From Candidatus Methanoperedens sp. (GTDB lineage: Archaea; Halobacteriota; Methanosarcinia; Methanosarcinales; Methanoperedenaceae), in contig JAPZAN010000207.1 of NCBI GenBank assembly GCA_027460605.1, positions 1 through 39,671 of the forward strand: 39,671 bases of DNA, given 5' to 3'. How positions within the stretch are numbered: the stretch's first letter is position 1; every line of letters starts with the position of its first letter. This document shows, one piece after another, positions 26,187 through 33,892 of the stretch. Both the position numbers and the translations under genes were made by a program. Under the pieces are notes generated by a model. It ran no database searches. It saw nothing but the letters and a program-made list of their open reading frames with translations, and had not been told where the DNA came from.

Positions 26187-26920
26187 ACCTGCTCTCCCAG
26201 GGGAATTGCTCCTGAAATACAACACAATGCATTTTCCATAAGACTTTTTCGAAATAATGGCTCGAAAGATGGATGAAAGTAGAAGACAGCATAGCCGCTG
26301 GCTACTTGTTCTCTAAGCAATTTTAAGGCTTCATGGTCATTATGTTCCCCGATAGCTAAACTCACAGGCACCTGCCGTGTTCTTAGTTTTATTCCGAAGA
26401 GGTCAGGATAGAAGGGTTTTACTCCCATAAAGTCGCTGGAATATCTAAAACCGAACCCGTCAAGGACTTCGGGAAAAACCGCATTTGTCTTGAACCCCGG
26501 CGCTGCAAAACATTCCGGATAATAGCCGAAAGCCTTCTCGAACAGTTCGCATCCCTTTGATATCCAGCAGCTTATCTCTTCCCTGCTTTTATTATCGAGA
26601 TGGTTCATCCATTCATAATGGTTATAGCCATGAAGACCAAGTTCATGGCCGTGCTCCAGAATCATATTAAGTTCTTTAGAGGACTGCACATCCTTTCTGG
26701 TCAGGAGACCGGAAAACATACTAAAGCCATATCTCCTTAGGGTATTTCCAGCCATAAACTTCATGGGGTTCAGATAATGCCTGAAATTGCGGTAAGTTTC
26801 ATCCAGTCCTGTGGTTACGAAGAAACTCGCCCTTATCCCATGACTTTCAAGGAGTTCTAAGGTTGTTGGCAGCATCCTGGCATCCCTTACAGTGTCGATA
26901 TCAACCCTGACACCTATCAT
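26183..26920 (-). CDS. polysaccharide deacetylase (NodB domain) family protein
   Basis: About 245 residues starting MIGVRVDIDTVRDARMLPTT. The NodB-type motifs are VDID (metal-binding Asp pair), GIRASFFV, and EHGHELGLHGYNHYEW with the zinc His residues, then FAAPGFKTN. These enzymes remove N- or O-acetyl groups from amino-sugar polymers and often sit in surface-glycan clusters. ATG 26920 overlaps the upstream CPBP stop as ATGA; a longer reading from 26977 would run well into that gene and is rejected. No signal peptide is seen, so action on a cytoplasmic or lipid-linked precursor is likely. The acceptor is unknown. Confidence 0.88.
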   Translation of the reverse strand: MIGVRVDIDTVRDARMLPTTLELLESHGIRASFFVTTGLDETYRNFRHYLNPMKFMAGNTLRRYGFSMFSGLLTRKDVQSSKELNMILEHGHELGLHGYNHYEWMNHLDNKSREEISCWISKGCELFEKAFGYYPECFAAPGFKTNAVFPEVLDGFGFRYSSDFMGVKPFYPDLFGIKLRTRQVPVSLAIGEHNDHEALKLLREQVASGYAVFYFHPSFEPLFRKSLMENALCCISGAIPLGEQV

Positions 26921-27681
26921 AAATAAGGTAATACTCCCACAAGTATTATGTTGTTCATGCTGTGCATGGCTATACAACCCATAAGGCTCCCGGTTTTATA
27001 GTAAAGGTATCCAAGGATTATCCCGGCAAAGAATGTGAAGCCCAGTTCAGGAACCGAGCGCCAGGTCATGTGCATCATGCCAAAGAGAATTGCCTGAGCA
27101 ATCAATGCTATCTTAGGGTTAAACATCCGCCCGAGTTCGTTCATTATTATCCCCCTGAATAAGAGCTCCTCTCCTAAAGCGACAAAGAAGGTCATGTATA
27201 TTATGTCCTGGGCTAAGTATTTTAACTCAAAAGCAGGGAAAGCTGGCGCCGGGCGCAGTATGAGGTACTCGATAATGCCCGTAGGGATTGCGAGCGCTAT
27301 TCCAATAAGAGCTATCCTGAGTATATCATGTTTTACTATACCAACCTCTTTAAATTCTATATCATGCTCGTACATATGCCAGAAGCAGAGGCCGAAAATC
27401 AGGGAATACACCATGGGCAGGAGAAATCTCTGTTCCACAAAGAACCACGGCAGCGAGGAAGTGAAGAGCACATAGAGGGGTATTAAGGCAAGGGATTCTG
27501 CAGTTCTTGTGAGCTGGGCAGACATTTTTATAATTGATATTGTTATGTAAATAGCCAGGGTTATCAGTAAAGATAGCACGATTCCATAGCTTATATTGGA
27601 GTAAACGAAGACGTACTGCGAGAGCGCTATGCCTGCAAAAATAGATATAATGAAGAGCGCAGGAAGCTTTGCTGAGGACAT
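26917..27681 (-). CDS. CPBP-family intramembrane metalloprotease
   Basis: About 254 residues with seven or eight hydrophobic segments and intact motifs: LGEELLFRG with Glu171-Glu172 and Arg176, FGMMHMT with His204, and IAMHSMNNI with His240 and Asn244. It is a second, distinct CPBP protease in the operon, first in transcription order. The frame stays open upstream to 27885, but that stretch includes the CACAGAT/CCGTGA repeat DNA (MSIRDICAICV is the repeat read through), so a start near ATG 27681 just before the first helix is preferred. No strong ribosome site precedes it and the true start is uncertain. Its stop overlaps the deacetylase start. Confidence 0.85.
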   Translation of the reverse strand: MSSAKLPALFIISIFAGIALSQYVFVYSNISYGIVLSLLITLAIYITISIIKMSAQLTRTAESLALIPLYVLFTSSLPWFFVEQRFLLPMVYSLIFGLCFWHMYEHDIEFKEVGIVKHDILRIALIGIALAIPTGIIEYLILRPAPAFPAFELKYLAQDIIYMTFFVALGEELLFRGIIMNELGRMFNPKIALIAQAILFGMMHMTWRSVPELGFTFFAGIILGYLYYKTGSLMGCIAMHSMNNIILVGVLPYL

Positions 27682-27854
27682 GCGTTGTTTATTGGAGATG
27701 CTGTTATAAAATTGTATTGCTGACAATAAAGGCTCAGGATATTGTCTCTCAGGAAAGTCAGACTCTGAAAATTTGTAACTATGCGATGTGTAAAATCTCT
27801 TGGTGTTGAAGTCGTTTGGAAGGTTTTGCAGACTAAAGATGAATCGAGCCAGAA

Positions 27855-27945
27855 CACAGATTGCACAGATATCACGGATGCTCACGGATAACGAAAAATC
27901 CGTGTAAACTGAGGTTTCAGTTTATCCGTGTCATCCGTATTCATT
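27855..27945. repeat. degenerate CACAGAT/ATCCGTG repeat with nested hairpins
   Basis: The segment has ACACAGATTGCACAGATATC followed by CACGGAT (27883-27889) pairing with ATCCGTG (27898-27904), and TAAACTGA (27905-27912) pairing with TCAGTTTA (27917-27924) around GGTT. A larger arm CACGGATAA pairs with TTATCCGTG (27922-27930). It resembles an intergenic repeat that is common in Methanosarcinales-type genomes. It lies in the divergent region between the archaeosortase operon and the PEF-CTERM operon. Confidence 0.55.
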
Positions 27946-28023
27946 TCTCATTGTTCCAACACCAAACTTTTTTACAGCCTCCGAAATATGCGAAGCTTTA
28001 TTAAATCCTGGGTACCTTAATGT

Positions 28024-28038
28024 CTATATAAATATTTA
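28024..28038 (+). promoter_or_regulatory. TATA-like promoter of the PEF-CTERM operon
   Basis: CTATATAAATATTTA is a good archaeal TATA element about 75 bases before the ATG at 28111. Transcription would start near 28055-28065, on top of the imperfect palindrome at 28048-28073. The position is predicted from sequence only. Confidence 0.55.
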
Positions 28039-28047
28039 ATCAATGCT

Positions 28048-28073
28048 AATAATAATCATAGTGATAATAATGA
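28048..28073. promoter_or_regulatory. imperfect AT-rich palindrome, candidate operator (Fur-like box)
   Basis: ATAATAATCA and TGATAATAAT flank TAG with 8 of 10 positions pairing. The GATAAT/ATTATC-type half-sites are shared with palindromes at 35470-35495 and 38796-38818. It overlaps the predicted transcription start, a usual place for an archaeal repressor. The binding factor is unknown. Confidence 0.4.
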
Positions 28074-28110
28074 GAAAAGAAATCACGCATCTGCGCCTCA
28101 AAACCATCCT

Positions 28111-28656
28111 ATGAAAAATAAAATAAAATCTAACCGCAATATCATAATAGCTTTAATAAGCCTGCTGTTCCTTACAGGCATTTCGCTCAGCCTGAGCGAT
28201 AAATTAGAGCCCGTCTCTATCACGGTTTTGCCAGAGGTGCCCAGAGAAGACGTGCCTTTGTTTATATGCTTTAATATGAATAATCCTTCTCTGCAGGAGA
28301 ATACCATAAGCTACGAATTCTATGCAAACGGCAGACTTTTAATGCAGGGCAAAGCGTTGCTCTCCCCCTCTTCAAGCAGGAAATATAGTTACGTTTATCC
28401 TGAAGTTCCAAAGCCCGGGGAAAGAATAACATTTCTGGTTAAAAGCGAATCTGAGAATGGCTATTATGAGAAAGCGCTGAGTATGCCTGCATATCCTCCC
28501 CAGGTGTGGAGCAGCTTTGTGAGCTTTGCGAGCTTCTCAACTTCTCTGATGGGCTCTTCAATGGGCTCAACCATGGGCTCTACCATGGGCATTAATTCTG
28601 AGCAGTACTACAGCAAAAATTTCGCTGATAGCAGGCTTAATGTTGGCTTGATATGA
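28111..28656 (+). CDS. small secreted or membrane-anchored protein, unknown
   Basis: A 181-residue protein that I do not recognise. A basic start and one hydrophobic segment (NIIIALISLLFLTGISLSLS) form a signal peptide or anchor. A beta-rich part follows (EPVSITVLPEVPREDVPLFI, ENTISYEFYANGRLLMQGKA, PGERITFLVKSESENGYYEK) that looks like an immunoglobulin-type or CARDB-like ectodomain. The C-terminal third has FVSFASFSTSLMGSS and a short repeat MGSxMGSTMGSTMG encoded by 12-base units at about 28550-28595. It is first in the operon leading to the PEF-CTERM protein and its TGA overlaps the next small gene. A helper in export or a component of the displayed structure are both possible. Confidence 0.75.
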   Translation: MKNKIKSNRNIIIALISLLFLTGISLSLSDKLEPVSITVLPEVPREDVPLFICFNMNNPSLQENTISYEFYANGRLLMQGKALLSPSSSRKYSYVYPEVPKPGERITFLVKSESENGYYEKALSMPAYPPQVWSSFVSFASFSTSLMGSSMGSTMGSTMGINSEQYYSKNFADSRLNVGLI

Positions 28657-28775
28657 TGGAGAAAAGCTTTAATATAATAGGAAGATTGAGGCTCAGGTTC
28701 GGCAGGCTTTCTGCAGTATTGTTTATCATATTCATAAGTATGGTATTTACAAAGGTAGCGATGATAATTGGATGA
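28653..28775 (+). CDS. 40-residue single-pass membrane peptide
   Basis: A short frame starting ATGATG at 28653 overlaps the previous TGA. It encodes a basic N-terminus (MMEKSFNIIGRLRLRFGRL) followed by one hydrophobic helix (SAVLFIIFISMVFTKVAMII). The start/stop overlap, the positive-inside charge pattern and the uninterrupted helix argue for a real gene, although it is too short for homology judgement. It would be a coupled partner of the preceding secreted protein. About 70 bases then precede the leader frame of the large surface gene. Confidence 0.55.
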   Translation: MMEKSFNIIGRLRLRFGRLSAVLFIIFISMVFTKVAMIIG

Positions 28776-28844
28776 GGACAATGTTAAAACGTTAAGTACT
28801 TTGTACTACTTTTTCCGACAATATCTATAAATGGAGGAGTATAT

Positions 28845-28886
28845 ATGATTGACACCTTTAACTATAAAAGGGGATATGAAGTATAA
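28845..28886 (+). CDS. 13-residue leader ORF overlapping the surface-protein start
   Basis: ATG 28845 has an excellent ribosome site GGAGGAG five bases upstream, yet the frame (MIDTFNYKRGYEV) ends after 13 codons, 11 bases past the start of the big surface gene at 28876. This could be a translational leader that feeds ribosomes to the next ATG. Alternatively the ribosome site serves the in-frame TTG at 28849 of the surface gene. Confidence 0.35.
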   Translation: MIDTFNYKRGYEV

Positions 28887-31800
28887 AAGTGTGAGAAGCA
28901 TATCGTATTTTTTGTTGTTAGCTTTGCTTGCATTCATCATTTTTATTCAGGGCGCTGCTGCCCTTGAATTTTATAAAAACGAAAGCAACGCTACCACTGC
29001 TGCAACTGGCACAACTACATTGGAGAAGCTTAGTTTAACATTGAATAAGTTGGTTGCCAAAACTGATGCAATAATCAAGTCAATCTTTGGAGCGAGCCCT
29101 AAGGCAAGTGAAACAATAGAGATTCGCGATAGCAAGAGTACGCCTGTCATAAGCGACGTAAAAACCTACGATGAGACCAAACAACAGAAAAAAACGGGAA
29201 AGACCAGCAGTCTATCAGTAGCAGATATCCCGGATAAGGGAGAACTTGAGGTTGATGCCATTGCCAGCAAGAATGTGGCAGTTAAACTGAAGATAAATAC
29301 GGCAAGCAGGGGCGAGGTTATACTGGATGACTTTGGTAAGAATAATCCTGTTTCCGTTCCCCTGCCTGGCAGGATTGTGAAATATCTGGAAATTGGCGCA
29401 CGCAACATCTCGTTCTCTTCTGCTAATGTTACCATACGCTACAGCGACTCAGAGCTAAATGGAGGGAATGAAAATGACCTTACAATTTATCACTGGAACG
29501 GCGTATCATGGGATGCCCTGCCAACGACAGTAGATATAGCGAACAAAACCCTAAGCGCCAGCGCGACTTCTCTCTCACCTTTCGGGGTTGCAACACCACA
29601 TCATTATATACTGAGTTGTGATACTGGTACAGTCCTAAGCACCACTGGTGGTTCATATAGTACTAATTTTTCATGCGGTAGTAATTCTGCTCCGCAGGAC
29701 GTAGGACAACTTCCAGAAGATACACCAATTGGAGCCAGCACAAGGATTTCGTTGGCCTCTCCTTCAATAGGGACAACTGATTTTGCACACTTTATAAATA
29801 ATACGGCTTTTACAACTTCTGTAAATGTTACGGGGATTAATGGTTCAATTTCCATGTCTGACGCAACTAATGGCAGGAGGGTGGGTGGAAAGTACGAAGT
29901 AGGATATTATGACCCGACTGGACCAGCAAATAATTTTGTTGGATTATTTAATTCAACCACAGCAACAACCACATCTAATCAACAGAGGTCATATCCACTA
30001 TCGTTCAACAGTCAATTTGGTATTATTCCAGCAGGTAAAAAATTAGCAGTGAGGGTATGGATGAATTCATCTGTCTCCGATAGTAGGCGTTTTTTTTCGG
30101 GTTCTATAACATCTAATACTGATAGTTCGATTAATGTAACCATATCTCAAATTGGGGGGGGTGTGAACCTGACAAGCATCTCAGCCTTAACCAATACAAC
30201 ACTTGCAGGAACAAATTCGACCTATTACCTTAACCTCACCAACAACGGCACTGCCTCGGATACTTATAATATCACGGTTTCAAATCCAAATGGTGCATCA
30301 ATCTTTGCCGCGAATATCACCTCGGTCACGCTGGGTGCAGGAGCAAGCAAGGTATTCACTCTTAATGTAACCAACACCTTCTCCGGTACATTCCGTGTTA
30401 ATGTAACAGCCACAGCACTCAATTCGAGTCAGTTCGGATACATCAATACCACAACCAGTGTGATAGCAGCGGGAGTGAACCTCACAAACATCTCAGCCTT
30501 ATCCAACACAACACTTGCAGGAACAAACTCGACCTATTTCCTTAACCTCACCAACAACGGCACTGCCACGGATATTTATACAATTACAACCTCAAATCCA
30601 GACAATGCAGCAATCGCAGCTACGAATATCACCTCGGTCACGCTGGGTGCTGGAGCGAGCAAGGTATTCACTCTTAATGTAACCAACCCCTCCTCCGGTA
30701 CATTCCGTGTAAACGTAACAGCAACCTCCGGCACTGATCCAACCGAGTTCGGGTACATCAATACCACAACCACTGTGATAGCAGTTGCAACAAGTTTCAT
30801 TTATTATCTGGAAAATAACAACACTATACAGTCGCTGGGAGCTGATGGGAATACGGAATACAGCGCATCGGGTACGACAGTCATGCTTTCGACAAGACCT
30901 TATGTCAATTTATTGAAAAACGGAACGATGGGCACAAACGCAAATATACGCTTCACGACCACTTCTACAACTACCGAGTATGAGCTTTTCAGGTTTTACC
31001 TGCCCTTTAATTACACCACGGATACAAGGATTTCAGCAAACTCCACTTTCAATATAAGCTGGTGGGCGAGAGCAACAAACAACAGGTTAAACGTATCGTT
31101 GATCGATTATAATCCTGTAACCGGTGTAAAAACAGTTATTGGGATAAGGAACTTCACGGCGACCGGAGGAGCAGCCCAGACAACTTACGGTTACCAAATA
31201 AACCATTCTGCGTACACTATACCTAAAGGAAACAGGTTGATGTTCCGAATAAACACCACTACGCCTACAGCGGGAACTGTGAGATTATATTTCAATAGCT
31301 ATATCTCAAATATTACTGTAAACGAGACTCAAATTAGCGGAGGAGTTAATCTGACAAATATTTCAGCTTTATCCAACACGACATTTGCAGGAACAAACTC
31401 GACCTATTACCTTAACCTCACCAACAACGGCACTGCCTCGGATACTTATAATATTACAGTTTCAAATCCAGACAATGCAGCAACAGCAGGTACGAATATC
31501 ACCTCGGTCACGCTGGATGCAGGAGCGAGCAAGGTATTCACTCTTAATGTAACCAACCCCTCCTCCGGTACATTCCGTGTTAATGTCACATCCACAGCCA
31601 GCAATTCGAGTCAGTCCGGATACATCAATACTACAACTACTGTGACTGACATTACGCCGCCCAACATCACTTCCTGGGGCAACAACAACACTAATAACCA
31701 GACGCTTTTTTTTAATGTACCAGTCTTCACATCAGTAAAATTCAATGTTACGGCTAACCAGACCATTACTACTCACAATTGGACATATGATAATGCTGGC

Positions 31801-32358
31801 CAGAGCCAAAACTTTGATAATTTTACAAAGCAGTTTATAGAGCCAGGAAGGCACTACGTTAATGTTTCGGTGACAAATAATAACGGCACAGACTATAAGA
31901 ACTGGACCGTCAGGGTTAACCCAGCATCATGGGAATCGTACAACAATTCGGCTCATAGTTATGTTAATAATAATTTCATTGCAGGACAGCAAACCGTTTA
32001 TATGTTCGGCACGGGTTTTGGGGCAAATTACAGCTATAAGGTTGCCTATTACGATGGTAATAATACAAAAAGGTCCACTGATGCAATAAATGCAGATTCG
32101 TCAGGAAATCTGAGCAGTTCCTATACTTTTGCAAGTGGGTCGGACGCTGCCGGTACATGGCATGCCCAGGTGTTTAACGCGTTCATCAGTCCTCCTGATG
32201 CATACGACACTTCGAATACAAACGTGATTGCTGATGATAGTTTTTATGTTGATATAACGGCCATCCCCGAGTTCCCTGCAGGTGTCATGTTACCTTTTGC
32301 GTCTTCATTGATTTTATATACATTCATGAGAAGGAAAATTAAAGATGAAAAAAAATAA
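28876..32358 (+). CDS. large modular surface protein with PEF-CTERM sorting signal
   Basis: About 1160 residues. A signal peptide (SVRSISYFLLLALLAFIIF, cut near GAAALEF) leads to a domain like those of PGF-pre-PGF proteins (LTIYHWNGVSWDALP, ASATSLSPFGVA, about residues 95-245). Two kinds of module then alternate as A-B-B-A-B. A modules (about 29600-30150 and 30785-31340) end IxxGxxLxxR...; B modules of about 103 residues (GVNLTxISALxNTTLAGTNS...) resemble NEW3/CARDB beta domains. A final Ig-like part precedes AIPEFPAGVMLPFASSLILY and MRRKIKDEKK, a PEF-CTERM signal for archaeosortase. N-glycosylation sequons are extremely dense. It was probably exported, glycosylated, cleaved and lipid-anchored. 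TTG 28849 is an alternative start. Confidence 0.9.
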   Translation: MKYKSVRSISYFLLLALLAFIIFIQGAAALEFYKNESNATTAATGTTTLEKLSLTLNKLVAKTDAIIKSIFGASPKASETIEIRDSKSTPVISDVKTYDETKQQKKTGKTSSLSVADIPDKGELEVDAIASKNVAVKLKINTASRGEVILDDFGKNNPVSVPLPGRIVKYLEIGARNISFSSANVTIRYSDSELNGGNENDLTIYHWNGVSWDALPTTVDIANKTLSASATSLSPFGVATPHHYILSCDTGTVLSTTGGSYSTNFSCGSNSAPQDVGQLPEDTPIGASTRISLASPSIGTTDFAHFINNTAFTTSVNVTGINGSISMSDATNGRRVGGKYEVGYYDPTGPANNFVGLFNSTTATTTSNQQRSYPLSFNSQFGIIPAGKKLAVRVWMNSSVSDSRRFFSGSITSNTDSSINVTISQIGGGVNLTSISALTNTTLAGTNSTYYLNLTNNGTASDTYNITVSNPNGASIFAANITSVTLGAGASKVFTLNVTNTFSGTFRVNVTATALNSSQFGYINTTTSVIAAGVNLTNISALSNTTLAGTNSTYFLNLTNNGTATDIYTITTSNPDNAAIAATNITSVTLGAGASKVFTLNVTNPSSGTFRVNVTATSGTDPTEFGYINTTTTVIAVATSFIYYLENNNTIQSLGADGNTEYSASGTTVMLSTRPYVNLLKNGTMGTNANIRFTTTSTTTEYELFRFYLPFNYTTDTRISANSTFNISWWARATNNRLNVSLIDYNPVTGVKTVIGIRNFTATGGAAQTTYGYQINHSAYTIPKGNRLMFRINTTTPTAGTVRLYFNSYISNITVNETQISGGVNLTNISALSNTTFAGTNSTYYLNLTNNGTASDTYNITVSNPDNAATAGTNITSVTLDAGASKVFTLNVTNPSSGTFRVNVTSTASNSSQSGYINTTTTVTDITPPNITSWGNNNTNNQTLFFNVPVFTSVKFNVTANQTITTHNWTYDNAGQSQNFDNFTKQFIEPGRHYVNVSVTNNNGTDYKNWTVRVNPASWESYNNSAHSYVNNNFIAGQQTVYMFGTGFGANYSYKVAYYDGNNTKRSTDAINADSSGNLSSSYTFASGSDAAGTWHAQVFNAFISPPDAYDTSNTNVIADDSFYVDITAIPEFPAGVMLPFASSLILYTFMRRKIKDEKK
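30154..30161 (+). repeat. G8 homopolymer in surface-protein coding region
   Basis: Eight G in a row encode part of a Gly-Gly-Gly at the junction of the first A and first B module. Such tracts are prone to slippage that would shift the frame. Confidence 0.6.
30160..30468 (+). repeat. B module repeat, copy 1
   Basis: A 309-base in-frame unit encoding one NEW3/CARDB-like domain (GVNLTSISALTNTTLAGTNS to NTTTSVIA). It is followed directly by copy 2, with long stretches of nearly identical DNA, for example around AACGGCACTGCC. Confidence 0.85.
30472..30780 (+). repeat. B module repeat, copy 2
   Basis: Same length as copy 1 and directly adjacent. The protein differs mainly at ATDIYTITTSNPDNAAIAAT and at GTDPTEF near the end. 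Confidence 0.85.
31342..31644 (+). repeat. B module repeat, copy 3
   Basis: A third copy separated from copy 2 by an A module. Its centre is again nearly identical at DNA level (AACTCGACCTATTACC, GTATTCACTCTTAATG), which suggests recent duplication or gene conversion. Confidence 0.85.
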
Positions 32359-32707
32359 GCTGATATATATTTCTTTATTATTGCTCTGCGCAGTTCTCAT
32401 CATCTATGCAGGTCATCTGCTCTCATCCAGAGCAGACATGAGCCAGCCCCAGCGTTCTGTGCTCTTCAAGCAGGGAGAAGAGTACATAGTCATATTTGAT
32501 ATAACTAATATCGATCCCGAAAATTCCAATTATACTATAAGCGTAATAGTGGATGGCAAACGCTATGATGAGAATATATTTCTGGGCGCAGGGAGAATAT
32601 TTACCTACAAGCATCACATCTATCCCCCACTGCAGGACAAACGGGTTAATGTCACGGTTTATAAAGAGAACGTTCCAGTAAGCGCAAACACGTATATAAT
32701 AAAGTGA
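32345..32707 (+). CDS. small anchored outer protein resembling the DUF1616 ectodomain
   Basis: A 120-residue protein. A basic start and one hydrophobic helix (LIYISLLLLCAVLIIYAGHL) act as signal or anchor. The outer part contains QGEEYIVIFDITNIDPENSN, YTISVIVDGKRYDENIFLGA and VNVTVYKENVPVSANTYIIK. The order and spacing of NYT-strand, E-x-I-x-L, and V-x-V-Y-(K/R)-E-x-V resemble the C-terminal outer domain of the DUF1616 protein at 23257. It overlaps the end of the PEF-CTERM gene by 14 bases, so it is translationally coupled and likely made with it. Its function is unknown; a role as accessory to sorting or as partner of the surface protein is inference. Confidence 0.72.
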   Translation: MKKNKLIYISLLLLCAVLIIYAGHLLSSRADMSQPQRSVLFKQGEEYIVIFDITNIDPENSNYTISVIVDGKRYDENIFLGAGRIFTYKHHIYPPLQDKRVNVTVYKENVPVSANTYIIK

Positions 32708-32722
32708 TACATGGTCTGGCGC

Positions 32723-33892
32723 TCATCCCAGCACACCCACGATGTCTATGCGTCTTGTCATAACCACGGGTATCAGTCCGGAAAATATACCCGCAGCCAG
32801 CGCAATTCCGATACCGCCTAACTGCAGCAACGGGCTAACAACAGATATCTGCCCTGCCTCGAAAAAACTGTAAGCAGCCATATTCAGCAACTTCTGTCCC
32901 AGGTTGCTCAATAGTATTCCAAAAACGGCGCCAAGCAAGGAAAGGATAATGGATTCGTATAGCACGATTTTCATTATAGAACGCTGGGATATACCTATGG
33001 CCCTCATCACAGCAAACTCTTTCTGCTTTTCGTTTATGGACAGTATCATGGTACTGCTAATAAACAGTACTGCTATGAGTATGGAGACAAAAGAAACGGC
33101 GATGGCAGTAGCCAACATCTTCTTGTCGCTGACAACATTATAAGCAGAGTACTCGGCGCTACTCAGAACGAGTGCATTCGGGAAAAGTCCTTTTAGAAAG
33201 GGAAGTGCATTATTCCCCCTGATTATTATATAATTAGCCCGGTCTCCCTTAAGATTGCCAGTAAGCTCCTGCAGTTCTGAAAGATGGAGCACTACAATCG
33301 GGCTAATAGAATATTCGGCTGCAGAGATTATTCCCATCACCCTGAAAGAATTATTGAGACTATTGCTTGAGGCTCCAAGGTGCAATATGTCGCCAGGTTT
33401 TAAGCCCAGAAGCTGTGCTGTCTTCTCGTTAATCACAACTTCTCCTGTTCGTTCCCCGCCTTTAAAATATACATCCCCCCAGGAAAAACCCGGCGCAGAA
33501 GCAGGTAAAGCATCCACACTTCCGGGAATGACTCCGACTCCCATGACAGCCTTTGGAGTGCGATTTGCGGAAGATGCATAAATAAGCCGGTTCAACATCG
33601 GGGTTGCTCCCTTTATATCAGGATTTGAGCTAATTTTATCGACACTTTGATGCACATCCCCCAGCATCGTCCTTTCTGAATTGGATACGAGGTCTGTGAC
33701 GCTGGAATCCTGTGGTATGACCCAGTAGTCCACGTCCCTGTCATACATCATGGCTGCCCCCTGCTTTAATCCCACTCCCACAGAAACAAGCAGTATTGCC
33801 ATTGAGACTGCGATAGCAACAGCTAACGTTGTGAAAAATGTACGCCCTTTCCTGCGTACAAGTCCCAGAAGAGCAATTTTAACGTACATCAT
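32723..33892 (-). CDS. FtsX/MacB-family ABC transporter permease
   Basis: A 389-residue permease with one N-terminal helix (TTLAVAIAVSMAILLVSVGV), a large outer domain and three C-terminal helices near AISFVSILIAVLFISSTMIL-like segments, ILSLLGAVFGILLSNLG and LGGIGIALAAGIFSGLIPVV. Together with the ATPase upstream it forms a MacB/LolCDE-like unit that moves or releases substrates on the outer side of the membrane. The start codon lies inside the end of the ATPase gene, so translation is coupled. It is a paralogue of the permease at 21274. It faces the PEF-CTERM operon tail to tail, only 15 bases apart. The substrate is unknown. Confidence 0.9.
   Translation of the reverse strand: MMYVKIALLGLVRRKGRTFFTTLAVAIAVSMAILLVSVGVGLKQGAAMMYDRDVDYWVIPQDSSVTDLVSNSERTMLGDVHQSVDKISSNPDIKGATPMLNRLIYASSANRTPKAVMGVGVIPGSVDALPASAPGFSWGDVYFKGGERTGEVVINEKTAQLLGLKPGDILHLGASSNSLNNSFRVMGIISAAEYSISPIVVLHLSELQELTGNLKGDRANYIIIRGNNALPFLKGLFPNALVLSSAEYSAYNVVSDKKMLATAIAVSFVSILIAVLFISSTMILSINEKQKEFAVMRAIGISQRSIMKIVLYESIILSLLGAVFGILLSNLGQKLLNMAAYSFFEAGQISVVSPLLQLGGIGIALAAGIFSGLIPVVMTRRIDIVGVLG

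Noticed and set aside
26921..26977. N-terminal extension of the polysaccharide deacetylase
   Set aside because: It would overlap the CPBP gene by about 60 bases; ATG 26920 with the ATGA overlap is the consistent start.
30160..31644. Regular spaced repeats as a CRISPR array
   Set aside because: The repeats are 309-base in-frame protein modules, with no short repeat-spacer pattern. I see no CRISPR array in the window.
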